Origin: Nostoc linckia NIES-25
GTDB lineage: Bacteria > Cyanobacteriota > Cyanobacteriia > Cyanobacteriales > Nostocaceae
Direction of reading: 5' to 3'
Assembly (NCBI RefSeq): GCF_002368035.1
Contig: NZ_AP018223.1
Span: forward strand, 1,404,449-1,468,448
DNA length: 64,000 nucleotides
The position numbers and the translations under genes are program-made. Each line of letters opens with the position of its first letter. The first letter of the stretch is position 1. Positions 17,401 to 26,200 of the stretch are shown piece by piece. The notes beneath the pieces were generated by a model that saw only the letters and a program-made list of their open reading frames with translations, was not told the DNA's origin and searched no databases.

Positions 17401-17547
17401 AACCCCAGCCACCAATGCCACAAATAATTTAGGGCCAGCAAAAAGAACTGAAGCTTCTTCTGGAGTTAGCAGTTGTTGAGTGTGAGGAGGTGCTAATCCC
17501 AAAGATAGCGAATCCCAACCTAATAAGGCAAAAAAACTTTGAAACAT
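14431..17547 (-). CDS. Large membrane protein with seven or more internal helical repeats
   Basis: 1038 residues. Hydrophobic segments occur near residues 38-60, 95-115 and 118-150, and again at the C-terminus (about 1012-1036), so the long middle part is held between membrane anchors. From about residue 240 to 970 a unit of 80-100 residues recurs at least seven times. Each ends with a helix pair of the form LL.QRGDLSEEQ.N.I.DRLE..R..IL, preceded by EELNPE and SRLSQFDRDT-like segments. Coiled-coil content is high. I do not recognise a characterised family. The neighbouring envelope-protein genes suggest a membrane or cell-envelope scaffold, which is an inference. Confidence 0.75.
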   Translation of the reverse strand: MFQSFFALLGWDSLSLGLAPPHTQQLLTPEEASVLFAGPKLFVALVAGVAMALAFQLLFTNFSVAVGISTWEIDSDDDDESVKLGSKIRKVQGKVGSWALITASIALFIASFLAVKLSLVENAFLGSVIGVVIWSIYFSAIIWFGSSAVGSLIGSIANTVSSGFQALFGTATTGISANATKQQLVSTAEEITAAVRRELTSGFDPESIRNTLQTSLSSVQLPKLDIKEIRSQFDKLIQDTDLQSVVNSDLLQNVNRQTFVDLISDRTDLSKEDINRITDQLEGAWQQALNRKNPTQQVINLLKSATPEELNSEDLGQRLQELVTVGGGNGKQSNGVMKQAVQYGLTAAVPAVLDRLNLSHIDVNKITNQLQKLKDKVQDVDVEQITKELQNFKEEATARLPISQENTIKADVEDYILNSFPWHFNRVTLKNEFKEVIYDANADPTTVRHELEEIDREYFVNLLKQRDDISEARVTEIAEQMESDRQEVLETVKQAQAREKGQDFRSRIENYLRSTGKEELNPEAIEQDFVRLVEEPEAGFEELSDRFTQFDRDTFVQLLQQRQDISEEEANNIVSQLESNRDNILNRARELQQQATAKADELRQRVEDYLQNTNKEELNPESIKRDFRILLEDPQAGIKLLRSRLSQFDRDTLLKLLVQRGDLSEEQINQVLDRLEGVRDSILQLPQQATEQYEKTTKAIAEYLRNTNLEELDPEGIRRDLEKLLDDPKAGALALRDRLSHVDRETLVKLLSQQGDLSQEQVNQIIDRLQDAIGDIVKAPRRLAKRTTQRILDFEENLEDYLRNTNKEELNPEGIKRDLQLLLSSPRAGIGNLSDRAAKIDRSTIVALLSQRGDISEEEANQIVDRIDSVRSSIVEQFQQIQQRVQSVLDGIFAKIRNYLNSLERPELNYEGIKQDFGKVFDDPQAGFEALRDRLSQFDRNTLVAVLSSREDISQADANRIIDQIEAARDSVLQRAERIQLETQKRLKAVQQQAKKQAEETKKTVANAAWWIFGTALTSLAASIIAGAIAVTGLPIAW

Positions 17548-18145
17548 AGTATTTTTTTACTTGCATTCAATTAAATAGCCATTTTTTGATAAAATGGTCT
17601 ACCTCTCAATGTAAATATTAAGTTGGCTGGGTTTACACTTTCCCAGGTAATAAAAACTTTCACCAAAAGTCGTAATTTTAGAAAGTATGTAAAACTTACA
17701 AAACTTAATATAAAAGTTGATGCTTTTGCAATTTTAAAATTCTTAAACATAATTATTGATTTTTTATGCAATGGGAGTATTAAAAAAAATAATTACTGAG
17801 CTGGGCAAACTTATATTAATTGCAACAATGGTTTACATAGGTATAAATCTATAAGCGACCTATCTAAAAAATAAATGCTGAAGTCCAAAGATTATTTTTT
17901 TTTAAAATAAAAATCTTCTTAACGCTAAAAACTTAGCAATGAAATCATATTCAATATTGATTTTTCTTTTGGTATTTTTTTACTGAACTTTAGATTAAAA
18001 GACCTATGTCTGATGATAGAGCAAAAATTTCTTCCAAGCGATTGAGGAAAAATAAATATAAACATGTATAAATAGGGATTATTACGAGCTAAAAGCGAGC
18101 TATAGATTTTTGAATAATTGATTTTACTGTCTGGGGAGAAAAATA
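17548..18145. other. Divergent promoter region, AT-rich
   Basis: About 600 bases between the divergent membrane-protein and stress-protein genes. The region is very AT-rich, with many A/T runs. Short frames such as 17571-17771 lack coding character. A good ribosome-binding site (GGGGAG at 18135-18140) precedes the downstream gene. No other structure was recognised. Confidence 0.5.
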
Positions 18146-19786
18146 ATGGTTGTAGGTGTACATAAACGTGCTGTAGGCGTATTTTCTACTCGTAGAGATG
18201 TTGAACATGCGCTACATGAATTGAAAAATGTCGGCTTTGATATGAATAGAGTATCTGTTATTACGCGGGATGGAGAGCGTGATGACATTGCTGGCGCGGA
18301 AGTGCGCGATCGCGTTGGTGATAAATCCGATGAAGGCGCTGCGGTGGGAGCAGTTTCCGGCGGTGCTGTGGGTGGATTAACAGGCTTATTAGTAGGTCTT
18401 GGTACCTTAGCAATCCCTGGAATCGGGCCAATTATGCTGGCTGGAGCCGCAGCGACCGCTTTGGCTACTACTCTGGCCGGAGCAGGTATCGGTGCAGTAG
18501 CTGGTAGTTTGCTTGGTGCATTGATTGGTTTGGGAATTCCCGAAGAACGAGCCAGAGTATACGACGAACGCGTCAAACGAGGACAGTATCTAGTTATCAT
18601 CGATGGTACGGACGCTGAAATTGCCAGAGCAGAAGCAATATTACGTCAGCGGGGTATCGAAGAATTTGGCGTTTACGACCATCCAGATAGCGCACATACA
18701 ACCACAGGTGTTGCTCATCACGATGTTAGCGGCAAATATGCAGTAGGATACTTTTCTCATCGACCAGATGCGGAAGGTGCAATTAGCGATCTGCGAAAAG
18801 CAGGTTTCCCCTTGAGCCAAATTTCTTTAATTCACAGAGACACTTCGCACCGAGGATCTTTTCCAGATATTCATCTAAGCGATCGCTGGGACTCTAACCG
18901 CTGGAGACTACCAGAAAACCGCACTCATTTCTATAACGAGCGCATCAATCAAGGTGATTACATCATCGTTGTAAGTGGTACCGAAGCTGAAATCCAACGT
19001 GCAGCGGCTGTCATCAGTCACCACGGAATTCAGCAGTGGCAAATTTTCGATTCAACCGGGTATGCTCCCGGAACTACAGCCGTGCAAGGTACAACTACAG
19101 CCGTGCAAGCAAACAAACGCGCAATCGGTGTATTTTCTCATCGTCGAGATGCAGAAGCAGCACTTACAGAATTGCGAGATGCGGGTTTCCCGATGAGTAG
19201 GGTTTCAATTATTGCCAAAGATGCCAACGGTCATGGTATCGCCGGTGTAGAGAATAAAAACATCGGTGCGGGTAATAAAGCAGACGAGGGTGCAAAAGCT
19301 GGTGCAGCTACAGGCGGCGTTTTAGGCGGCTTGACAGGCTTATTAGTTGGTCTTGGAACCTTAGCAATTCCCGGAATTGGCCCAGTACTGGCAGGTGGCG
19401 CAGCAGCTACAGCCATAGCAACAACACTGGCTGGTGGCGCTATTGGTGCAGCAGCTGGCGGTATTGTCGGCGCACTAGTTGGTTTAGGAATTCCCGAACA
19501 CAGAGCTAAAGTTTATAGCGATCGCTTCCAAAGAGGTGATTACTTAGTGATTGTCGATGGTACAGAAGCTGAGATCTACCAAGCCGAACCCATTCTCAAC
19601 CGTCGAGGTATCGAAGAATTCGGCATATATGACGCCACAGATCTAGGCGAATCTCGCTCAGGTTTCGATGCAGGAACCCATCACAACACAGGAGTTTTAG
19701 ATCGCGATCGCACCAACTACTCAACGCAAGTTGATAGAGACGATCCTGCTGTAGTTATCGTCGATCGCCGTGATGAAACAATCTAA
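18146..19786 (+). CDS. General-stress protein with three YflT/17M-like domains
   Basis: 546 residues. Three modules share the pattern (A/V)GVFS.R.(D/E).A...L...GF...(V/I)S.I: about residues 8-50, 195-240 and 325-370. The first and third are each followed by a Gly/Ala-rich hydrophobic block (GLTGLLVGLGTLAIPGIGP) and a closing YLVI.DGTEAEI..AE.IL..RGIEEFG segment; the second lacks the hydrophobic block. The domain matches the heat-induced stress protein YflT/GSP17M family; Gly-zipper blocks often associate with membranes. The 17-base-unit architecture looks like an internal triplication with one copy shortened. Role in stress is inferred from the family. Confidence 0.7.
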   Translation: MVVGVHKRAVGVFSTRRDVEHALHELKNVGFDMNRVSVITRDGERDDIAGAEVRDRVGDKSDEGAAVGAVSGGAVGGLTGLLVGLGTLAIPGIGPIMLAGAAATALATTLAGAGIGAVAGSLLGALIGLGIPEERARVYDERVKRGQYLVIIDGTDAEIARAEAILRQRGIEEFGVYDHPDSAHTTTGVAHHDVSGKYAVGYFSHRPDAEGAISDLRKAGFPLSQISLIHRDTSHRGSFPDIHLSDRWDSNRWRLPENRTHFYNERINQGDYIIVVSGTEAEIQRAAAVISHHGIQQWQIFDSTGYAPGTTAVQGTTTAVQANKRAIGVFSHRRDAEAALTELRDAGFPMSRVSIIAKDANGHGIAGVENKNIGAGNKADEGAKAGAATGGVLGGLTGLLVGLGTLAIPGIGPVLAGGAAATAIATTLAGGAIGAAAGGIVGALVGLGIPEHRAKVYSDRFQRGDYLVIVDGTEAEIYQAEPILNRRGIEEFGIYDATDLGESRSGFDAGTHHNTGVLDRDRTNYSTQVDRDDPAVVIVDRRDETI

Positions 19787-19790
19787 TTAA

Positions 19791-19831
19791 AATTCAGAAT
19801 TCAGAATTCAGAATCCAGAATTCAGAATTTT
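19791..19831. repeat. CAGAATT heptamer tandem repeat
   Basis: Five or six head-to-tail copies of a CAGAATT-like heptamer just after the stress-protein gene. The same word recurs in several gaps. The rest of 19832-19961 shows no gene. Confidence 0.6.
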
Positions 19832-19961
19832 CAGTTCTAAATCCTGTAGGCCTACAGACACGATTAATCAAATTTCTCCTCCTGAATTCTGAGTTCAGAT
19901 TCCTTGCTCCTCACCTCTGCCGTAAATCTCAACACATTTCATCTGAACCCAAATTAAACAT

Positions 19962-20423
19962 ATGAAAAAGCTAACTCCCCTAGTAATTAGTTGCCTTTTA
20001 GTTTTTGGTGTTGCTTCTTGCGATAACACTTCTAAAACAAGTGAATCTGCACCTGCTAATCCCAATGAAGCTGCACAAACACCAACCAGTCAAACAACAG
20101 AAGCTTCTCAAAAAGATGCACAAAGCGATCTCCGCAGAAGACAATTAAATGAGGATATTCGCGCCCGCGAACAACGCAATAATGCTACTGGCGGCGATGC
20201 AAATAGAGCCGCAGGCGACCTAGCAAGTGAAGTTCGCTCTAAGTTGGAGGCGAATATACCTGGTGGTCAATTAACAGTTAGTGCAGCCAAAGATGGAGTT
20301 GTAACTGTAGGAGGAACCGTACCCAATCAAGATCAAATTGCTAAGATTGAACGGTTATCCAAAGAAATTAAAGGTGTGAAATCAGTAGTGGTAAAAGCTA
20401 CTGTTGCTCCACCAAAAAGCTAA
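19962..20423 (+). CDS. BON-domain lipoprotein
   Basis: 153 residues. The start MKKLTPLVISCLLVFGVASC ends in a lipobox (VASC), so the protein is probably lipid-anchored. A Ser/Thr/Gln-rich linker (about 25-60) leads to a BON domain at about 85-150 with the characteristic SEVRSKLEANIPGGQL, AKDGVVTVGGTVPNQ and KGVKSVVV segments. BON domains bind phospholipid surfaces and occur in osmotic-stress proteins such as OsmY. The adjacent stress-protein gene fits an envelope-stress setting. Confidence 0.85.
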   Translation: MKKLTPLVISCLLVFGVASCDNTSKTSESAPANPNEAAQTPTSQTTEASQKDAQSDLRRRQLNEDIRAREQRNNATGGDANRAAGDLASEVRSKLEANIPGGQLTVSAAKDGVVTVGGTVPNQDQIAKIERLSKEIKGVKSVVVKATVAPPKS

Positions 20424-20442
20424 AACAGCTAACAACTATTTA

Positions 20443-20527
20443 ATACCAATTCGCAATTTGTAATTCGTTGTAGATGCGGCAACATTGTCTGATTGACATC
20501 TGTTGCCTCATTTTTGACAATTGGTAT
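20443..20527. repeat. Short inverted-repeat element with TACCAATT ends
   Basis: About 85 bp bounded by ATACCAATT and AATTGGTAT, with an inner stem GGCAACA/TGTTGCC. It lies 20 bases after the BON gene stop and may act as a terminator or be a small dispersed element. Only one copy was found in this window. The remaining sequence up to 21027 is AT-rich without a recognised gene. Confidence 0.45.
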
Positions 20528-21027
20528 AAGTGAGTAGGTAGCGATAAATAAACTTACAGCAGAATTCAAAAAATTAGTTAATTCCACAAACTAAACAAAG
20601 TCTGGTAGAAACTCTGCTGTAAATACTCCTACTCAGTCTTATTTATCAGCTACAGTACATCGATTTGGCTGGATGAAAAACTCACTCTCAACTTGAAAAA
20701 GCCGATTTTGTATTCTGGAGTACAAACGCGATTAATGGTGTGTCTACCCACTCCCTGCCCGCATAAATAACTTTAAAAGTTCTAGCGATCACCATATCAT
20801 ATATATACAATACCACTTGATTTAGGAACATTTTTTGCACCTTCAAGCAAGATACAACTTATTCAGAGCGTAATTCTCTATCTGAATAAGGCAATTCCTA
20901 AACACCTTAAGAGTAGTATACTTAATTTAATGAAGAAAAATAATTGACAACTGACAACTTTAATTACTATATTTATTGACGCTCAGCTAATTTATAAAAA
21001 CTCCTGTAATTGCTGAAAACAAAAACC

Positions 21028-21456
21028 ATGGAAACCCAACAGCAGCCACTCGAATCCATTAACCCTTCTTCATTACAAGCTACTCTAGCGCTTGAAGGGA
21101 CAAATACTACAAATTTGCCAAAGCTACCACCAGCATCGGAATCAGAATGGCAAAGAATTAGTAGACAATTTTTAGAATTTTTCGGGCAAGTACCACAATA
21201 CTTAAGTAGCTTTTTTAAAGACTACAGTCAGGCTCTAATAACTCTAAGTTTGATTGTTGCGGCGCTCGTCACAGTCAAGGTAGCATTAGCAGTTCTGGGT
21301 GCCATTAATGATATTCCACTACTGTCACCATTTTTTGAATTAATTGGAATTGTTTATGCCACTTGGTTTACTTTCCGCTATTTAATTAAAGCTTCAAATC
21401 GCCAAGAATTAGCCAATGAAATTCAATTTCTGAAAAACGAAATTGTAGGCGAATAA
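21028..21456 (+). CDS. CAAD-domain thylakoid membrane protein
   Basis: ATG 21028 (METQQQPLESIN) is preferred to an in-frame TTG at 21010. 142 residues. The C-terminal 90 residues match the CAAD domain (cyanobacterial aminoacyl-tRNA synthetase appended domain, related to CURT1): an amphipathic helix, two transmembrane helices (about 75-98 and 103-122) and a closing charged helix (RYLIKASNRQELANEIQFL). Stand-alone CAAD proteins sit in thylakoid membranes, where the plant CURT1 relatives bend grana margins. The N-terminal 45 residues are a flexible linker. Confidence 0.85.
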   Translation: METQQQPLESINPSSLQATLALEGTNTTNLPKLPPASESEWQRISRQFLEFFGQVPQYLSSFFKDYSQALITLSLIVAALVTVKVALAVLGAINDIPLLSPFFELIGIVYATWFTFRYLIKASNRQELANEIQFLKNEIVGE

Positions 21457-21578
21457 GTTTGTAAATCATTTTAACCTATTCTCACTTTGATAATGTACAA
21501 CGTAGGGGTGCATAACTATGCACCCCTACAGATTTATTGACCTCATGCGATTATAAGCAGCTATAAATTAATTACATT

Positions 21579-21733
21579 AACGTGAATTCGACGGTTTATA
21601 TAGTGTCCGTTTAATTAGCCAAATAAAAAACCTCTCCCTGGTTTTACTACGTAAAACCGTCCCTCTCCGAATCGGAGAGGGACAGACTTGAACGCTAGTT
21701 CAAGGCAGGGAGAGGTTCGTCGAATTCACGTTA
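21579..21733. mobile_element. MITE-like element, family D copy 1
   Basis: 155 bp with 16-bp perfect terminal inverted repeats TAACGTGAATTCGACG and CGTCGAATTCACGTTA. The interior has CCCTCTCCGA/TCGGAGAGGG and other hairpins and no open frame. Related copies occur at 50215-50374 and, one-ended and decayed, at 35335-35411. Confidence 0.7.
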
Positions 21734-21854
21734 CATTATCATATTCAAATTATTGAATCAGCTTTAATATTAACTTGAGTAATAGCGATTACTCAGTACT
21801 TAGCGATAAGTTTGAGCGACGGCTAAGTAGAAATACTAAATTAAACTAAAAAAG

Positions 21855-22020
21855 AGGTTGCCGGGTTTCGACTCCGCGGAAGTTGAGCGTAGTCGAAACT
21901 CAACCCTCGTCTTCTGAGGGTTCGAGCATTGAGCGTACCCTACCCTTCGGGAACGCCAAGGGCGAACGGGATCTTGCTACGCGTAGCGTCTCCCCTTGGG
22001 AGAAGTCGAAATGCGTCTTC
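21855..22020. repeat. Composite dispersed-repeat region
   Basis: A run of small words typical of cyanobacterial intergenic repeats: CCGGGTTTCGACTCCGC, CTTCGGGAACGCCAAGGGCG and the hairpin TGCTACGCGTAGCG. No gene was seen in 21734-22251 apart from the upstream region of the next gene. Confidence 0.5.
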
Positions 22021-22251
22021 TAAATAATTGTGTCCACCTACTTACCTTTCGGTTTTTCCAAAGGAGTAATGCCTACCAAAACTGCGGTGACTCAGTACTG
22101 TTACGGTGAATCTTTTGGATACATCTCAAGATAGAGAAAATCATGTATGTAGAAACTTAACTCACTTCTCAAGATAGTAGATTGGAAATGTAAAATAGCC
22201 TAATCTAGTTCTCGAAGTTATTCAATACATTCTTTAGCGAGGACATAATTT

Positions 22252-22659
22252 ATGACTAATGAATCAGTTAAAAAAGGTATAGATTCATCTGAACGTGCAG
22301 AAGTCGATACATACGATCGCGGAATTATCCCTGCTGAAACAGCTGCTCGCAGAGAAAGAGAAGGAGATAAATTCAAAACAACTCCCACAGAAGAAAGAGA
22401 AGCCAGTTCAGCTACCGACGACCAAACCGATTCCGAAAGCATACGTACCACCGACGGTTACACCGTAGACAAAGAAGGTTTGTTGAACAACTATGCAGTT
22501 GAACCAGAAATGTACTACGAAGAACCTGGTGATGCACGCCAAGAAGCGACAGAAGATACTGCACAACGTGTCCAAGAACTTGAAGATATTAACGAGGACG
22601 AAGAAGGTAAGTTAACAGAAAAGGGTGACAAACGCGGTAAAGGCTCAGGAATCATTTAA
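22252..22659 (+). CDS. Hydrophilic acidic protein of unknown function
   Basis: 135 residues, rich in Glu, Asp, Thr, Arg and Lys, with no hydrophobic segment, so it is probably soluble and partly disordered. Segments include YDRGIIPAETAARREREGD, TDGYTVDKEGLLNNYAVEPE and a closing EDEEGKLTEKGDKRGKGSG. Proteins with this composition are widespread in Nostocales and often lie near stress genes, but no function is established. Start ATG 22252 follows GCGAGGAC at a workable distance. Real gene likely; role unknown. Confidence 0.6.
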   Translation: MTNESVKKGIDSSERAEVDTYDRGIIPAETAARREREGDKFKTTPTEEREASSATDDQTDSESIRTTDGYTVDKEGLLNNYAVEPEMYYEEPGDARQEATEDTAQRVQELEDINEDEEGKLTEKGDKRGKGSGII

Positions 22660-22830
22660 TTAAAAACCATTATTGAATTTTTGATTTTTGATTTTTGATT
22701 TTGGATTGAAGATTTCAAATCTAAAATGTCTAAAAAAAAACGAATTTATCGGTGAAATAAATCTTAAATTCAAAATAGTTTTACTTTTTCCTGGGTGCAA
22801 TTACACGTAAAAAGGCTAATGAAGAAGTTT

Positions 22831-22860
22831 GTAGAGACGCAGCGATCGCTGCGTCTCTAC
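22831..22860. repeat. GTAGAGACG palindrome, copy 3, with HIP1 centre
   Basis: A perfect 30-bp palindrome: GTAGAGACGCAGCGA and its complement, with a HIP1 octamer GCGATCGC at the centre. It is followed by TTTT. It has the same outer arm as the copies at 13366, 14385 and 37513 but a different, compensated inner arm. Confidence 0.75.
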
Positions 22861-23246
22861 TTTTATGGATATTAAGTAGAAGGCGCGAGGCAGGGGAAAA
22901 GGTTAAAGGGAAAAGGTTAAAGGTTAAAGGGAAAAGGATTGAAGAAGGCAGCTATGCTGAGGGCAGATAGCGGAGCGTTAGCGAGTCCGCGAGCGTCGGG
23001 CAGAAGGTTCAATAAGATCGGGGATTCAACACCGTACTTAATTGAGGCCACCTTTGTTGAAATTTGGTGTTCTTGTCTTAAACCCTTGTTCCCAACTCTT
23101 GGAGACGCGCAAGGGACGGTCACGAGCAGAGGACACGAGTCAGAATTCCATAAAAGCCAACTGAGCCTCCTGCCCTCTGCCTTTCCCGATAAATTTAATC
23201 TTTCCCCTTTTCCCCTTACCCCTTTCCCTTTCCCTTTTCCCATTCC
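22861..23246. repeat. Low-complexity intergenic region with GGGAAAAGGTTAAA words
   Basis: It begins and ends with purine or pyrimidine tracts (GGGAAAAGGTTAAAG, later CCCCTTTTCCC). Between them are GC-rich dispersed words (GCGGAGCGTTAGCGAGTCC). Open frames on both strands are an effect of the low complexity; no gene is supported. Confidence 0.55.
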
Positions 23247-24797
23247 CTAAATTACCAACGGTTCGAGTTCATGACTATACCATTGTCGTTGATACCATTC
23301 GGCAACCAAGGGACGAACAATAAATTTGGGCTGACCTTCGCCTTTGACATCTATGCGTAAACTTGAATAAGGGCGTCGCTTTTGAGAACCGTAACCGTTG
23401 CGACCTAAGAACAAATGCGATCGCGCTACTAATTTATTCTCCTCTATTAAATTTGCTCCCTCAATCCGCTGGCGTCGCAGGCTAAAGCCGCTACCACCAC
23501 AAACAACCCAGGGGATATAAGAATCTGCGTGTCCGGTATCCATTGTTTGCAGATATTCTAGACAGTGGGCGTGTCCATTCAATACCAAATCGACCAAAGG
23601 ACGCCCCTGATTTAAGGAACCGATTTTTTGAGCTACTCCATCCAGAACATCACGTAGGTGCTTGCGAATTGTCAAAGTTTGTGCCTGTTGCCACTTTGTG
23701 GCTTCAGTCACGTAAGGAGGATGGTGGAAATAAATCACCCGTCCCCGAACTTCGTCAGTATTCCAAGATTCGATTAGTCTGTGCTTGAGCCAATCAAGTT
23801 GTTCGATGTCAGTCTGGGTAGGTCGGTCTGTGGCTAGTTGCTTATCAATATCAACAATAATTTCTTCAATTTGCGACAGCTTGGCTTGGAAGTCCTCTAA
23901 CTCATCGGCATCACTATGATTTTCCGGATTTAGCTTGGTTGAGGTTTCCATGATTTGCATTTTTTCTTGCTCTAAATCCTGACGGCGTTTTTCCAAGACT
24001 TTACGGTCTGCTTCACCTTTTCTCGTCTTCGGCAGCGGTGGTGGGTCGTTAAATGTATTAGAATCCAAGGCAAAGAAATCAATACCGCCATAGCGAAAAC
24101 TGTAGTAGCGATTGGGAAGGCGGGTAAAGTGCCCTGGTTGATAGCAAAGACAATTACCTGTGTCTGTTTTGGCGGTGTAGTAGCGATTTAAATGAGCGTC
24201 TAATGCTTCTGGAAGCTCAAAGGCTTTGAGATAGTCTAAAAAAGCCCGTGCGTAAGCGTCGCCTGTTCCCGAACCATGCAAACCTACATCTAAATCTAAC
24301 CGCGATCGCAACAGTTTACGAATCGGTAATGTTGTCAGCGATGCTAACCCTAAGACAATCGGCAAGTCATAATAATCATGATTTCCCAGTACTGGTAAAA
24401 TCGGCAGCTTAAAAACCATCTCGTCGTAAGTAATCTTTCTGGGATGCTCTCCACCAACGATAAACTCTCGGTAAGGCTGGATGAAGTTCTGTTGGTAATA
24501 CTCACTCGACCCTACTAAATAAATCACATCCCCGGTGTGTAGCATAAAACGACATTCATCGTGATGGGGCAGCATGAGTTCAGCCACCTGTCGCTGGGGA
24601 TTCTGTCCCTGATGGTTTCCAGAACCACTATCACCTACAACTAAAAACGAAAACTCCAAGTCATCTGCATGACCATCATCCAGCACTAATCGAGTTTGAT
24701 CGATGTTGCGTTCGATAATCAACGGATCTTGCCATCGTACCCGCTGACTCATTTTGCGAACTTTTTTAGCAATAGGTGGATCGGATACTAATTTCAA
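23247..24797 (-). CDS. Calcineurin-like metallophosphoesterase
   Basis: 516 residues. The metal-binding motifs of the superfamily are in order: VVGDSGSGN (about residue 52), LHTGDVIYLVG (about 85), PVLGNHDYYD (about 135), YFHHPPYV (about 355) and LNGHAHCLEY (about 393). A charged coiled-coil insert (about 260-320) separates the two halves. A TTG start at 24797 is used because AGGAG lies 10 bases upstream; an ATG at 24752 is possible. No signal peptide, so the protein is probably cytoplasmic. The substrate is unknown. Confidence 0.85.
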   Translation of the reverse strand: MKLVSDPPIAKKVRKMSQRVRWQDPLIIERNIDQTRLVLDDGHADDLEFSFLVVGDSGSGNHQGQNPQRQVAELMLPHHDECRFMLHTGDVIYLVGSSEYYQQNFIQPYREFIVGGEHPRKITYDEMVFKLPILPVLGNHDYYDLPIVLGLASLTTLPIRKLLRSRLDLDVGLHGSGTGDAYARAFLDYLKAFELPEALDAHLNRYYTAKTDTGNCLCYQPGHFTRLPNRYYSFRYGGIDFFALDSNTFNDPPPLPKTRKGEADRKVLEKRRQDLEQEKMQIMETSTKLNPENHSDADELEDFQAKLSQIEEIIVDIDKQLATDRPTQTDIEQLDWLKHRLIESWNTDEVRGRVIYFHHPPYVTEATKWQQAQTLTIRKHLRDVLDGVAQKIGSLNQGRPLVDLVLNGHAHCLEYLQTMDTGHADSYIPWVVCGGSGFSLRRQRIEGANLIEENKLVARSHLFLGRNGYGSQKRRPYSSLRIDVKGEGQPKFIVRPLVAEWYQRQWYSHELEPLVI

Positions 24798-24905
24798 GGC
24801 AACCTAACTCCTGAATATTTAATTGGAGGGCATGGGGCATTGGGCATTGGGCATCGGGCATGGAAGATGATAAAGGAGAGTTAAAACAGAGAGTTTCAAG
24901 TTTAG

Positions 24906-24985
24906 AGGCTTAATATTCGAGTAAAAAGGCTTAATATTCGAGTAAAAAGGCTTAATGTTCGAGTAAAAAGGCTTAATGTTCAAGT
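24906..24985. repeat. Tandem 21-bp repeat, about four units
   Basis: The unit AGGCTTAATATTCGAGTAAA(A) is repeated nearly four times; units 3 and 4 share ATATTC changed to ATGTTC. It lies upstream of the metallophosphoesterase gene. Such short arrays are often length-variable between strains. Confidence 0.75.
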
Positions 24986-25099
24986 TCATCCCCCAATGCC
25001 CAATGCCCCATGCCCTTTGCCCTTTGCCCTTTACCCTTTACCCTTTACCCTTTGCCCAATGCCCTTTACCCTTTACCCTTTGCCCTTTACCCTTTACCC
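24986..25099. repeat. CCCTTTAC/CCCTTTGC hexamer-heptamer array
   Basis: A pyrimidine-rich simple repeat built from CCCTTTGC, CCCTTTAC and CCCAATGC words running up to the 3' end of the lipid-kinase gene. Not coding. Confidence 0.7.
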
Positions 25100-26071
25100 T
25101 TACTCTTCTGGTGGATTTTTCATCTCAATAACCAAATTGGGGAGTCCGTCTAGTTTTTCTGTAGGCTCAACTTCTTCTATTAGTGGCACAAAAACTTTTA
25201 AGCCTGCTGGTACGCACTTTACTTCTATTGGTGTTGTGCCGATGATTTCGCCGTCCAAAACAACTTTTTGTGGTGGCTCTGTAGTAATTTTAAATTGTTT
25301 GGCTCGCAGATAACCAATATCATTCCGTTCTGCGGCGTTCCCTGTGGAAGCTGTTTGGAAGAGATGGAATGTTGCAGCGATCGCTCCGGCTTTACTAGTT
25401 GGAGCTACAATTGTTAAGTCTAGTAGCCCGTCGTCATAAACTAGACCTGCTGGCCCTTGTGCTAATACTGAAGTGGGAGGCGCAGCATTGGCGACTGTCA
25501 CCGCACACGCGCTGGTTTTAATTATTCTGTCTTCAGTTTCAATTTCAACATCAAAGTTCTTTAAGTTTCTCAGTTGCTGAATTCCTGCTAAAACGTAGGC
25601 CATCATCCCAAAACGATTTTTAGCTTCCCTGTCTGCTAGTTCTACGGTTTCAGCTTCAAAGCCAACACCCACTAGCAGTACCATTGGCAAATCGTTGCAA
25701 TAAGCCACGTCTACATTGCGGGTTCCTCCCTGCAAAATTGTCTGACATGCACCTGCGATCGTGTCAGGAATTCCTAAAGCTGTGGCAAATGCGTTAGCTG
25801 TACCCCTAGAAATTATACCAAATGCAATATCAGTACCGACTACTGCCGCCGCCGCCGCCGAGAGAGTCCCATCTCCCCCAGAAGCAATTATGGCATCTAC
25901 TCCTCGCTCTACTGCTGCATAGGCCAAGGCATCAGCACCAACTTCCTCAGTTGTTAAATAAATATCTAAATCAATTTCTGGCTCTAATATCGATCGAATT
26001 TCTGCCAGTTCTAATTCTGGGTCACCCTGACCGGCTACTGGATTGAAGATGAGGCAGGCGGAACGATTCAT
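25100..26071 (-). CDS. YegS/DagK-family lipid kinase
   Basis: 323 residues, typical for the family. The catalytic domain shows FNPVAGQG (residues 9-16), the nucleotide-binding ASGGDGTL (63-70), GIISRGTANAFATALGI (about 87-103) and later GVGFEAETV and DDGLLDLTIVAP. These ATP-dependent kinases phosphorylate diacylglycerol, sphingoid or related lipids; the specific lipid cannot be told from sequence. No membrane segment; the protein probably acts at the inner face of the membrane. An Ala run (SAAAAAVVG) follows the GGDGT motif and is encoded by a GCC repeat. Confidence 0.9.
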   Translation of the reverse strand: MNRSACLIFNPVAGQGDPELELAEIRSILEPEIDLDIYLTTEEVGADALAYAAVERGVDAIIASGGDGTLSAAAAAVVGTDIAFGIISRGTANAFATALGIPDTIAGACQTILQGGTRNVDVAYCNDLPMVLLVGVGFEAETVELADREAKNRFGMMAYVLAGIQQLRNLKNFDVEIETEDRIIKTSACAVTVANAAPPTSVLAQGPAGLVYDDGLLDLTIVAPTSKAGAIAATFHLFQTASTGNAAERNDIGYLRAKQFKITTEPPQKVVLDGEIIGTTPIEVKCVPAGLKVFVPLIEEVEPTEKLDGLPNLVIEMKNPPEE

Positions 26072-26200
26072 AGGGAATAAGTACTAAGCTTGGATCGCTA
26101 ATATATCAAATTCTTTTTACTATTCTCGTACTATTGTGACTTCTTTTTACGTGCATGATGCAGTAGGTTTCAATTAAGTGCGAACTACACCATCTAGATT

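Noticed and set aside
17571..17771. 66-codon minus-strand frame upstream of the large membrane protein
   Set aside because: AT-driven frame in a divergent promoter region; no start signal and no protein-like pattern.
22939..23250. 103-codon frame in the gap before the metallophosphoesterase gene
   Set aside because: It runs through dispersed repeat words and pyrimidine tracts; its composition is that of the repeats.
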